DNA of 41,621 nt from an uncultured Clostridia bacterium (GTDB taxonomy: Bacteria; Bacillota; Clostridia; Oscillospirales; Feifaniaceae): the NCBI GenBank assembly GCA_904420075.1, contig CAJFTX010000011.1:1-41621 (forward strand), given 5' to 3'. Under the pieces are notes generated by a model. That model was given only the letters and a program-made list of their open reading frames with translations, searched no databases and was not told the DNA's origin. Both the position numbers and the translations under genes were made by a program. Shown here in pieces: positions 1-7,293 of the stretch (the first letter of the stretch is position 1; each line of letters opens with the position of its first letter).

Positions 1-27
1 CGTGCTGCTTGAGTGGTCGAATGAATT

Positions 28-70
28 AAAATGAAAGAGCCGGGGCGCTGCGCCCCGGCTCTTTCATTTT
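28..70. terminator. Bidirectional intrinsic terminator (20-bp perfect stem)
   Basis: The arms at 28-47 and 51-70 are perfect inverted repeats around a 3-base loop. The stem has a GC-rich core and A/T-rich ends, so either strand would give a hairpin followed by U-rich RNA. It lies just after the stop of the minus-strand ankyrin gene (stop at 93) and probably also ends a convergent gene left of the window. Confidence 0.85.
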
Positions 71-92
71 AAAAACTTCTATATAGCCCCTC

Positions 93-1049
93 TCATTCTC
101 CCCGCTCAGATTGGCTGCGCCAGCCAAACATGGCACAGTACTCCTCATTTTGACAATCTCCGTTATCACTGACATAGAAGCAGCTCCCGTCATCGAGCCG
201 GATGCGAAGCTCTGAGCGGTGTAACCGGACACGCCCCTTCTCGCTGCAGAACGTCTCAAAGTCAATCTGCTCTATCCTCCGGCCAACGAGCATCCCCAGC
301 GAACCGGATAAATCGATCAGCTCCTCAGCCGGAGGAATTTGGTAAGGATTGAGATAGGCATGACAGTAGTGCGTCACAGAGAGCAAAATCCCTTCACAGT
401 CCAAAACCAGATTGCTCTTAAAACAATTGCGGCGATTTCCCCTCTCTGTCGCAAAGCAGAATACCGCCTCTTCTAATGTGTCGGCGGCGGAGTAAACCCC
501 CTCGATACGCTTTCCGAGCACAACGTCATACCAGTCGATCCCACGGTACGGCTCCCCTTTGCTCTTGGCCTCCAGAATGTCATAGAGCACCCAGAAAAGG
601 CATTCGTCCTCAAGAGAATCCTCCACCGGAATTGCCGCACTTGTCTTCGTACCGATCCACTCCAGAACTGACTGCTCCTCCTCCCGATACAGCGGATCCG
701 CCCCTGCATCCAGAAGAAGCTTCGCCGCATCCAGGATATATCTGTCGTAAGACGCCCAGGAGAGCGCCTGTAATGCCTGCCCTCCGTGAGCTCCCCCTCT
801 CTCCTCTGCCGCATACCCGTGCTCAATAAAAAAGCGTACAAGCTCCGGAAGATATCTCCCGTCTCGCTCTTCCCCTTCCTCTTCATAATCCACGGAATAC
901 CCGCAGATCAGTTCTGAGAGCAGTGTATCATCCTCCGTATAGGCGTTGATGTCCGCTCCGTCCCGGAGTAACTGCTCCATCTTTTCAAAGTCTGGCGGAT
1001 AGGCGCTTGCCGCCTCTTGCAGTCTCTCCTCAAGTGTTCCAAACACCAT
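93..1049 (-). CDS. Ankyrin-repeat-type hypothetical protein
   Basis: This is a 318-residue soluble protein with no signal peptide or membrane segment. Two ankyrin-like helical units are readable: around residues 21-38 (MEQLLRDGADINAY) and around 107-123 (AAKLLLDAGADPLY). Both have the classic L-L-DAGAD turn. The C-terminal half (about 170-318) is acidic, matches no family I know, and probably forms a separate domain. The start is ATG at 1049, preceded by AGAGGGGTGA. The gene begins 20 bases after the stop of the SLH/PstS-like gene and is followed by a strong terminator, so the two probably share a transcript. Ankyrin repeats mediate protein-protein contacts; no specific function can be assigned. 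Confidence 0.8.
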   Translation of the reverse strand: MVFGTLEERLQEAASAYPPDFEKMEQLLRDGADINAYTEDDTLLSELICGYSVDYEEEGEERDGRYLPELVRFFIEHGYAAEERGGAHGGQALQALSWASYDRYILDAAKLLLDAGADPLYREEEQSVLEWIGTKTSAAIPVEDSLEDECLFWVLYDILEAKSKGEPYRGIDWYDVVLGKRIEGVYSAADTLEEAVFCFATERGNRRNCFKSNLVLDCEGILLSVTHYCHAYLNPYQIPPAEELIDLSGSLGMLVGRRIEQIDFETFCSEKGRVRLHRSELRIRLDDGSCFYVSDNGDCQNEEYCAMFGWRSQSERGE

Positions 1050-1069
1050 AAATCACCCCTCTCTCCGCG

Positions 1070-2782
1070 CTACCGCAGCGGGCCGAATTCGGCCTTTTCA
1101 ATACACGCCTGCCCCTCCGGGCTCAGCAGGAAGGAGACAAGCTTCCTTTCGGGGCTGTCCTCCGGCGCATCCTTACGGATCACAGCATAGATATAGTCGG
1201 CGAGCGGATAGCTCCGGTCGGCAATCGTCTCGTCCGTCGGCTCCACCCCGTCGATCGCGAGCAGCTTGAGCGGTATCTTCTCTCCGGGCTCAACGAGGTT
1301 TCCCCAATTGCGCTCCATCGACCGGTAGTAATAGTAGGTGCTGTAGCCGAGGGCGTAGGCCGGCGGGTCGTCCGTCCCGGCGCCCACCACGTCGGTGAAG
1401 ATATCCTGCATGCTGACCGAGATGGTCTCCCTGTGAATGTCCGGGTGGATGGGGTTCCCTTGCAGGAAGTAGCGCTCCATATTCGCGTGGCTGCCGCTGT
1501 CCTCGTTGCGGCAGAACGGGATGAGCGCCGCGTCCGGCCCGCCGAGGCCCGACCAGTTTTTCGGATTGTTGTTCACATAGAGCTCGGTGATCTGCGCGGA
1601 GGTGAGCCCCTCCGCGCTGTTCTGCTCATTTGTGAAGAAGACCATCGCGTCGTACCCGATCGGGATGAGCTCGAGCTCCACCCCCTGCTGCTCGGCGAGG
1701 TCATAGATGTCCTGCCCCGGGGCGATGCCCGCGAAGACAAGGTCCGCCTCGCCCTCGATCAGCCGCTCATAGGAGCGGTGGGTTTTGCTGTGCCCCTCGG
1801 GATAGGCCGGATGGCGATTATAATTTGAGAAGAGGGCGGTGTAGACCCACTGCGTCACCGGCAGAGTCGAGGTCGAGCCGTCGACCACCGGCATCTCCTC
1901 CGCAAGGCCGAACTCCTCCGCCACTCTGGACGGGTAAACCGGGACTTCACACCGCACTTCCAGCAGCTGCCACGCCGCCTCGCTGCGTGTCACCGGCTTC
2001 TGCGGCTCAAAATAGTAGAGATTCTCCGGCTCCTCCGGGGTGCCCCCGGTGACACGGGTGGTAAGCACGCAGCTCCCGAGCGTGTGGTAGGCGCTCTTTG
2101 CATACGCCGCGAGCGCGTCCGCGTCCTCCGTCTCGGGGAGCTCCCCCGTCTCCGAAAGGGTGAGAAGGCCCACCGTCTGGAGCGCGCGGGCGGTCATCAC
2201 GACAAACTCCTGCCGGGAGACCGGCCGGTCCGGGTAGAACCTCTCGTCCGGCATCACGACGCCGAGCGCCTGCGCGGTGTAGACCGGCGCGGCGTACCAC
2301 GCGTCCGCCGGGACGTCGGCGTAAGGCTTCCCCTCCGCCGTGGGCGCGCCGAGCAGCCGCACGATGATCGCCGCGGCCTCCGCCCGGGTGATCTCCCGCG
2401 TGGGCTCCGCCTCGCCCCGGTCGTTCCCGCCCATCACGCCGAGCCGGGAGAGCCGCTCGATCTTATCAAACTGCCACTCATTTGTGAGATTTCGATCGGT
2501 AAAGGAAAGAGCTTTTGTCACGCAGGGCTCGATCGGCCGGTCGCGGTACGCCTCCGGCACTATGGCAAAAAACTGTCTGTCATGGTAGTAGGAGAGCGGA
2601 ATCACCTCCCCGGTGTCCGCATAGCACATCGCATACTCCGCCAGCGCATTTGCCGCATAGCTGTCCATCTCCGGCCCCGTAATCCGCCGGGTGAGAAATC
2701 CGCCGCCCGCCGCGGCGGATGAGAGCAGCACCGCACAGACGAGCGTCAGGCTCAGTAAAACCACTCGGAGTCGCTGTTTCAT
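1070..2782 (-). CDS. SLH-domain surface protein with PstS-like phosphate-binding domain
   Basis: The protein has 570 residues. It opens with a signal peptide (MKQRLR, then hydrophobic VVLLSLTLVCAVLL and an Ala-rich cleavage region near residues 24-26). Residues about 100-280 hold SLH-type units that bind secondary cell-wall polymer: LGVMGGNDRGEAEPTREITRA, then YADVPADAWYAAPVYTAQAL with FYPDRPVSRQEF, then a degenerate third ending FEPQKPVTRSEA. Residues about 295-570 resemble a PstS-type periplasmic binding fold: DGSTSTLPVTQWVY, FFTNEQN, LTSAQITELY, and the late LVSFLLSPEGQ. The likely role is a wall-anchored ligand-binding (phosphate-like) protein on a monoderm cell. No pstCAB or phoU genes are adjacent, so transport coupling is unproven. 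The start is ATG at 2782 after AAAGGGGG, with a clear promoter upstream. Confidence 0.85.
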   Translation of the reverse strand: MKQRLRVVLLSLTLVCAVLLSSAAAGGGFLTRRITGPEMDSYAANALAEYAMCYADTGEVIPLSYYHDRQFFAIVPEAYRDRPIEPCVTKALSFTDRNLTNEWQFDKIERLSRLGVMGGNDRGEAEPTREITRAEAAAIIVRLLGAPTAEGKPYADVPADAWYAAPVYTAQALGVVMPDERFYPDRPVSRQEFVVMTARALQTVGLLTLSETGELPETEDADALAAYAKSAYHTLGSCVLTTRVTGGTPEEPENLYYFEPQKPVTRSEAAWQLLEVRCEVPVYPSRVAEEFGLAEEMPVVDGSTSTLPVTQWVYTALFSNYNRHPAYPEGHSKTHRSYERLIEGEADLVFAGIAPGQDIYDLAEQQGVELELIPIGYDAMVFFTNEQNSAEGLTSAQITELYVNNNPKNWSGLGGPDAALIPFCRNEDSGSHANMERYFLQGNPIHPDIHRETISVSMQDIFTDVVGAGTDDPPAYALGYSTYYYYRSMERNWGNLVEPGEKIPLKLLAIDGVEPTDETIADRSYPLADYIYAVIRKDAPEDSPERKLVSFLLSPEGQACIEKAEFGPLR

Positions 2783-2833
2783 TCTCTTTGCCCCCTTTCA
2801 AAACCCTTATGTTTTTCTCTTCTGTTCCATTTC

Positions 2834-2862
2834 AGTGTATCACCCGCATTCTCGCCCGTCAA
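2834..2862 (-). promoter_or_regulatory. Sigma-A-type promoter for the SLH/PstS-like gene
   Basis: On the minus strand a TTGACG -35 (2862-2857) is separated by 17 bases from a TACACT -10 (2839-2834). This lies about 50 bases upstream of the start codon. The DNA upstream (2863-2900) is very A/T-rich and may act as an UP element. The rest of the 2783-3056 gap shows only this promoter and the terminator of the next gene. Confidence 0.65.
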
Positions 2863-3028
2863 TATGAATAAAATATTTATTTTTTATATATATTTTTTGT
2901 CCTCTCTACCCAACCCCCTCCCTCCTTTCAAACAAATCCTCCTCTCTTTTCAGCGAGAACGGCCGGAGAGCCGGCGTATTTTATCCGGCATACGGTCCGC
3001 CTCCCCGAGCGGCCGGCGCAGGGCAAAA

Positions 3029-3056
3029 AGAGAGCCGGGCAAAAGCCCGGCTCTCT
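3029..3056 (-). terminator. Intrinsic terminator after the THUMP methyltransferase gene
   Basis: A perfect 12-bp stem (3029-3040 and 3045-3056) encloses a 4-base loop and begins right at the stop codon (3057). On the minus strand it is followed by a run of T (complement of 3025-3029). Confidence 0.85.
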
Positions 3057-4172
3057 CTATTTAAAATACTGGTAGAGGTCGCACTTGATCATGCCGTTGT
3101 AGAGCTTGCGCTTTTTGTCCGCCCGGCGGCCAAAGAACTTCTCAAACTCCTCGTGCGAGGTGATAATATAGTATTTCCAGCCCGGCAGCGCCTGGAACAC
3201 CCGGCCCATCACCCGGTAGAGCGCCTCCGCCTCCTGCCGCTCGAGCAGCCGCTCGCCGTAGGGCGGATTGCAACAGATGACGCCGCCCTCGGTCGCGGTG
3301 TGCAGCTTCTCCACCGGGAGGGTGCCGAACTTGATATACTGCGAAACGCCGGCGCGGCGCGCGTTCTCCTCGCCGAGCGCCTTCATCGCGGGGTCGATAT
3401 CGGTCGCCGCGACGCGGAACTTGTCCGGCCGCACTCTCGAGAGCGCCTCCTCCCTGGCGCGGGCGAAGGCCCCCTCCGGGAGGAAGGGAAACCGCTCCGC
3501 CGAAAACCGGCGGCGGAGCCCCGGCGCAATGTCCGCGATCGCCATCGCCGCCTCGATCGCGATCGTCCCCGAGCCCGCGAACGGGTCCCAGAACTGCACG
3601 CTCGAGCGGGCGCGGGTGGTCTTGACCATCGCGGCCGCGAGCGTCTCCCGCAGCGGGGCGAGGTTCGCCTTCGGGCGGTAGCCCCGCTTGTGCAGCCCCT
3701 CGCCCGAGGTGTCGAGCAGCACGGTCACCTCGTCCTTCATCAGAAGGAAATTGACCTGATACGGCACCCCCGTCTCCTCAAACCAGGAGACGCCGTACTT
3801 CTCCCGCAGCCGCTCCACAATCGCCTTCTTGACAATCTTCTGGCAGCTCGGCACGCTCGAGAGCTTGCTCCTTAGCGAGTGCCCCGCGACCGGGAAGGCG
3901 TCCTTCACGCCGATATAGTTCTCCCAGGGGATGGCCCGCACCCCCTCGAAGAGCTCGTCAAAGCTCAGCGCCTGAAACTGCGCGAGCTTGATCTCCACCC
4001 GCTCGGCGCAGCGCAGATTCAAATTGGCCCTGGCGACCCCCGCCCCGTCCGCACGGAAATTCACCCGGCCGTCCTGCGCGGCCACCCCCTCAAATCCGAG
4101 GCGGCGCAGCTCGTCCGCCACGTAGCTCTCCAGCCCAAAGAGGCAGGGCGCCACCAGCTCATACTCTCCCAT
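3057..4172 (-). CDS. THUMP-domain class I SAM-dependent RNA methyltransferase (RlmL/YpsC-like)
   Basis: The protein has 371 residues from the chosen start. An upstream extension is open but would lack a ribosome site; ATG at 4172 follows GGAGGAG at good spacing and gives the family's N-terminus (MGEYELVAPCLFGLESYVADE trimmed to MGEYELVAPCLFGLES). An N-terminal ferredoxin-like/THUMP region (about 1-155) binds RNA. A Rossmann methyltransferase domain follows: DPFAGSGTIAIEAA is the SAM-binding motif I, DIDPAMKALGEEN is motif II, and NPPYGERL (N302) is the N6/N2-methyltransferase catalytic motif IV. The family members characterised methylate guanine N2 in 23S rRNA. It is probably monocistronic, with a terminator directly after the stop. 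The exact target nucleotide cannot be read from sequence. Confidence 0.92.
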   Translation of the reverse strand: MGEYELVAPCLFGLESYVADELRRLGFEGVAAQDGRVNFRADGAGVARANLNLRCAERVEIKLAQFQALSFDELFEGVRAIPWENYIGVKDAFPVAGHSLRSKLSSVPSCQKIVKKAIVERLREKYGVSWFEETGVPYQVNFLLMKDEVTVLLDTSGEGLHKRGYRPKANLAPLRETLAAAMVKTTRARSSVQFWDPFAGSGTIAIEAAMAIADIAPGLRRRFSAERFPFLPEGAFARAREEALSRVRPDKFRVAATDIDPAMKALGEENARRAGVSQYIKFGTLPVEKLHTATEGGVICCNPPYGERLLERQEAEALYRVMGRVFQALPGWKYYIITSHEEFEKFFGRRADKKRKLYNGMIKCDLYQYFK

Positions 4173-4663
4173 CGTTTTCTCCTCCACTTCTCCCCTGCGG
4201 GGAATAGGCACAGTATACCACATCCCCGCCCCCGCGACAAGCAGGGCCCCCTCTCCCACCCGGAACCCCAGACGGTGAAAAGCGGCCGGGCCTGCGGGGA
4301 ACACTGATATCAGAGGGGCTTCAGAGCGGGGCCGGCGGCGTTCAAGGCTCCCCCTCATCCGCCGGGAAAACCCAAATGTTAACCCCCGTTGCTTGCGGCA
4401 ACGGGCGTTTTCCCATACAATTGTGTCATGGGCGAATGCGAAACGCAAAACACAGCCTGTGCGGACCATGTTTCACCGTTTCGGCGAAACGACAGCCCGG
4501 ACGAAATGGGGCAAGAGAAAGCAATCCACAGTTTCACAGGCACCGGAGGAGGCGTAGGCCGAACCTCTCTGAGGAGATACAGAGCTATCCTCTAAAAAAT
4601 TACGTGGTTTTCAGAGTTTCGCAGACGCCTGCAATCACGTGAACCGAAAGGAGTGCATCCCCT
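4173..4663. other. Divergent intergenic region with small palindromes
   Basis: This is a 491-base gap between the leftward methyltransferase gene and the rightward XRE gene. A hairpin at 4386-4406 (8-bp stem, 5-base loop) is followed by CGTTTT. A short dyad CGTTTC-GGC-GAAACG at 4477-4491 could be an operator for the adjacent regulator, and a related half-site (GCGAAACG) lies near 4437. No convincing gene or consensus promoter was found. Confidence 0.4.
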
Positions 4664-5173
4664 ATGCTAAGCGAAAATATAAAGACAATCCGAAAATCAA
4701 AGGGCCTCTCGCAGGAGGACCTCGCCGTCAAGCTGAATGTCGTGCGGCAGACCGTCTCCAAATGGGAGCAGGGGCTCTCCGTCCCCGACTCCGACCTGCT
4801 GGTCGCCCTGTCGGAAGCGCTCGAGACGCCTGTCGGCACCCTGCTCGGAGAGACTGTCCCGGAGACGAGGGCCGACGACCTAAAGGCGATCTCTGAAAAA
4901 CTGGAGACGCTCAATCTGCAGCTCGCGCGGAGGAACGCCGCAAGACGCAACCTGCTCCACTGGCTCTTTCTCTCGCTGTGCGCGCTTCTTCTTCTCCTCT
5001 TCGCGGCCATGGTCGCGCTCAACAGCCCCTATTTGGGCTTCGATTACCACGACCCCGAAATGGCCGTCGCCGGAACGCTGCTTCACGCGGCGGAATGGCT
5101 GTTTGTCCGGGCGGCGCCGCTCCTCCTGATCGGGGCGGCCGTCGGAGCGTTTCTGACGCGAAAGCGGCGGTGA
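4664..5173 (+). CDS. XRE-family regulator with two C-terminal membrane helices
   Basis: The protein has 169 residues. Residues about 5-60 are a Cro/CI-type helix-turn-helix: IRKSKGLSQEDLAVKL, then VVRQTVSKWEQG as recognition helix, then SVPDSDLLVALSEAL. A short charged, coiled-coil-like linker spans about 69-92. Two hydrophobic helices follow, about 96-118 (LLHWLFLSLCALLLLLFAAM) and 140-162, ending in RKRR. The layout predicts a DNA-binding protein tethered to the cytoplasmic membrane, as in many Firmicutes XRE proteins. The ligand and targets are unknown. GAAAGGAG lies about 11 bases before the ATG. It is monocistronic, with a terminator at 5208-5240. Confidence 0.88.
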   Translation: MLSENIKTIRKSKGLSQEDLAVKLNVVRQTVSKWEQGLSVPDSDLLVALSEALETPVGTLLGETVPETRADDLKAISEKLETLNLQLARRNAARRNLLHWLFLSLCALLLLLFAAMVALNSPYLGFDYHDPEMAVAGTLLHAAEWLFVRAAPLLLIGAAVGAFLTRKRR

Positions 5174-5207
5174 CGCCGCACGCCCCCTTTTCCCAAACAG
5201 ACGCAGG

Positions 5208-5240
5208 AGCTCCCCGGAACAGATGTCCCGGGGAGCTTTT
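5208..5240 (+). terminator. Intrinsic terminator after the XRE gene
   Basis: A 10-bp perfect stem (5208-5217 with 5228-5237) is followed by TTTT. It begins 35 bases after the stop codon of the regulator gene. Confidence 0.8.
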
Positions 5241-5713
5241 CTCCATGCGAAAAAAGAGCTGGGGCAACAATGCCGCCGATACTCCACCGGCCGATCGCCG
5301 TCAAATGCACAGGGCTGCGCCGCACTTTTCCAGTTGAATCAAAAAAGCAGCCTTTTCGGTTCAGAAACGGCTGCTTTTCTCTTTCGCACACGGCCCGGAA
5401 CCAGACCCAACTCAGGAAGCTTCAATCGGTTCTCCATAAAACTTGGCGGCATTTTGCCAAAACGCGCCAAGTACGGCGTCTTTTTCTCCTTCCGCCGGGC
5501 GCGGCTCTGCCGGTCATAGACGGTTCGCCATTTTCCAGTCGCCGGACACAAAACCGGCCGCCGCTCCTGATTTTTCGCCGCGCGGGAGGGGTCTATTGAC
5601 GCCCTCCTCTGTGTAGTGCAGCAAACGTGCGGCCCATAAGCCTTGTACAGACGTTTCTCCGGCGCCGGACGCCAAAGCGGGCCGCCCAGAAGGGCGGCCC
5701 GCAGGCGCTTCTT
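5241..5713. other. Gene-free gap between XRE gene and pgi with hairpins
   Basis: No coding region is convincing here. A stem AAAAGCAGCC/GGCTGCTTTT (5343-5352 with 5369-5378) has A and T runs on both sides and would work as a bidirectional terminator. A second dyad (5442-5448 with 5465-5471) is followed by CTTTTT near 5480. The right end holds the terminator of the glycogen operon (5677-5702). Confidence 0.5.
5677..5702 (-). terminator. Terminator at the end of the glycogen operon
   Basis: An 11-bp perfect GC stem (5677-5687 with 5692-5702) and a 4-base loop lie 12 bases beyond the pgi stop. The minus-strand tract after it is short (TTT), so termination may be partial. Confidence 0.65.
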
Positions 5714-7282
5714 TTACACTGCGAAAAAGGTGCTCTCCGGCAGCTCCGGCCGGAGCTCCGCTGCAAAGCGCGGGTCGTTTGCCGTGAGGTGCAGCATCAG
5801 GCGCAGGACGTCCGCCGGGTCGGCGCCGATCTCGCGCGCGAGCTCCTCCGCCGTCATCGGACGGCCGGCCGCGAGCAGCGCCCGCGCCGCCGCGTTCTTC
5901 GTCTCGATCAGGCCGCCCGCCGCCCTCTTGCCGAACTCCACCGCCGGCTGGTGGTAGGCGTTGATGTTCACAAACCGGGCGTAGATCCCCACCGCCCGCT
6001 CGAACAGCGCGATCAGCTGACCCACGTGGTAGGCCGACACCTCCGGCACGGTGAAGATCATCGTATGTTTGCCGTGGGACTCGAGCGCCTTCTTGGTGCC
6101 GAGCATGAAAGCGTTTAAGTAGTCGCCGCTGGTGCTCTCCTCGCCGACGGTGATCGAGCGGCCCGCCCGGTCGCGCAGCACCTGGATGAAGGTGACGAAG
6201 ATATTCGAGGGGCCGCCCACCAGCTGCTGCACATAGGAGTGCTGGTCGCTGGTGCCCTTGTTGCCCATCACCGCGAGCCCCTGGCAGACCTTCTTGCCGT
6301 CGAGGTCGAGCTCCTTGCCGAGCGACTCCATCGTCAGCTGCTGGAGGTATTTCGCGAGCAGCTCGAGCGAGTCCTTATACGGCAGCACGACGTTGGTGGT
6401 GCCGCCCTCGCCGCCGCTGCACCGGTGCCAGCAGAGCGCCATCACAAGCGCGGGATTGCGCCGCACCTCCCGCGTCCGGCCGAGCGCGTCGCAGGCCGCC
6501 GCCCCGCGGAGGAAGCCGTCGATATCCAGCCCCTGGAGCGCGAGCGGCAGCAGCCCCACCGCGCTCATCACCGAGGTGCGCCCGCCCACGAAGTCCCACA
6601 TCGGGAAGTGCGCGAGAAAGCCCGCCTCATCCGCCGTCCGGTCGAGCTTGCTGCCCGCCCCGGTGACGCAGACCGCGTGGCGCGCAAATGAGAGCCCCTC
6701 CGCCTCGTAGACGGCGCGCGCCTCCTCCATGCAGTTGCGGGTCTCGATGGTGCCGCCGCTCTTCGAGATGACGATCACAAGGGTGCGTGAGAGCTCCCCC
6801 CGCACCGCCTCGAACACCGCGTCCATCCCCGCGGGGTCGGTGTTGTCGAGGAAATAGAGCTTCATCTTGTCCTCCGGCGTGCCGAGCGCCTTCGAGACAA
6901 AGACCGGCCCTAAGCTGCTGCCGCCGATCCCGGCGACCAGCACATTTTGGAAGGTCTCGCCCCGCTCGGAGCGAATCCGCCCCGCGTGCACGTCGGCCGC
7001 GAAGGCCTTCACCTTTGCAAGGCAGTCCGCAATCTCCCGCCGGAGCTCCTCCGTCGGCGCGAGCTCCGGGGCGCGCAGCCAGTAGTGCCCCACCATCCGG
7101 TTCTCGTCGGGATTCGCGATCGCGCCGCCCTCCAGCGCCTCCATCGCGTCGAGCGCCGCGCCGATCTTCCCCTCCATCGAGCGGAGGTACTCCTCCGAGA
7201 GGTCCATCCCGCTCCAGTCGGCCATCAGCCCGGTCTCGGGCGAATACAACACACAATTTTTCAAACAGGTCCAGGCATCCAT
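5714..7282 (-). CDS. pgi: Glucose-6-phosphate isomerase
   Basis: This cytosolic enzyme of 522 residues interconverts glucose 6-phosphate and fructose 6-phosphate. The two SIS domains carry the family motifs: GIGGSSLGP (from residue 118), SKSGGTIET, DFVGGRTSVMSAVGLLPLAL, and GNKGTSDQHSYVQQL with the active-site region. About 60 residues at the C-terminus (MTAEELAREIGADPADVLRLM) look like a small winged-helix extension seen in the longer bacterial forms. ATG at 7282 is preferred over an in-frame GTG at 7297 because GTGAGGAG forms the ribosome site of the former. It starts 11 bases after the stop of the amylase-MalQ fusion and is the last gene of the glycogen operon, linking glucose phosphates released from glycogen to glycolysis. 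Confidence 0.95.
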   Translation of the reverse strand: MDAWTCLKNCVLYSPETGLMADWSGMDLSEEYLRSMEGKIGAALDAMEALEGGAIANPDENRMVGHYWLRAPELAPTEELRREIADCLAKVKAFAADVHAGRIRSERGETFQNVLVAGIGGSSLGPVFVSKALGTPEDKMKLYFLDNTDPAGMDAVFEAVRGELSRTLVIVISKSGGTIETRNCMEEARAVYEAEGLSFARHAVCVTGAGSKLDRTADEAGFLAHFPMWDFVGGRTSVMSAVGLLPLALQGLDIDGFLRGAAACDALGRTREVRRNPALVMALCWHRCSGGEGGTTNVVLPYKDSLELLAKYLQQLTMESLGKELDLDGKKVCQGLAVMGNKGTSDQHSYVQQLVGGPSNIFVTFIQVLRDRAGRSITVGEESTSGDYLNAFMLGTKKALESHGKHTMIFTVPEVSAYHVGQLIALFERAVGIYARFVNINAYHQPAVEFGKRAAGGLIETKNAAARALLAAGRPMTAEELAREIGADPADVLRLMLHLTANDPRFAAELRPELPESTFFAV

Positions 7283-7293
7283 AGTAAAACTCC

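Noticed and set aside
4376-4642. Small plus-strand genes before the XRE gene
   Set aside because: No ribosome site and no recognisable protein features; the segment looks intergenic.
6787-7284. Long plus-strand frames opposite pgi, the amylase fusion, glgA and glgP
   Set aside because: They are antisense shadows of GC-rich genes, with Arg/Pro/Ala-rich translations and no family motifs.
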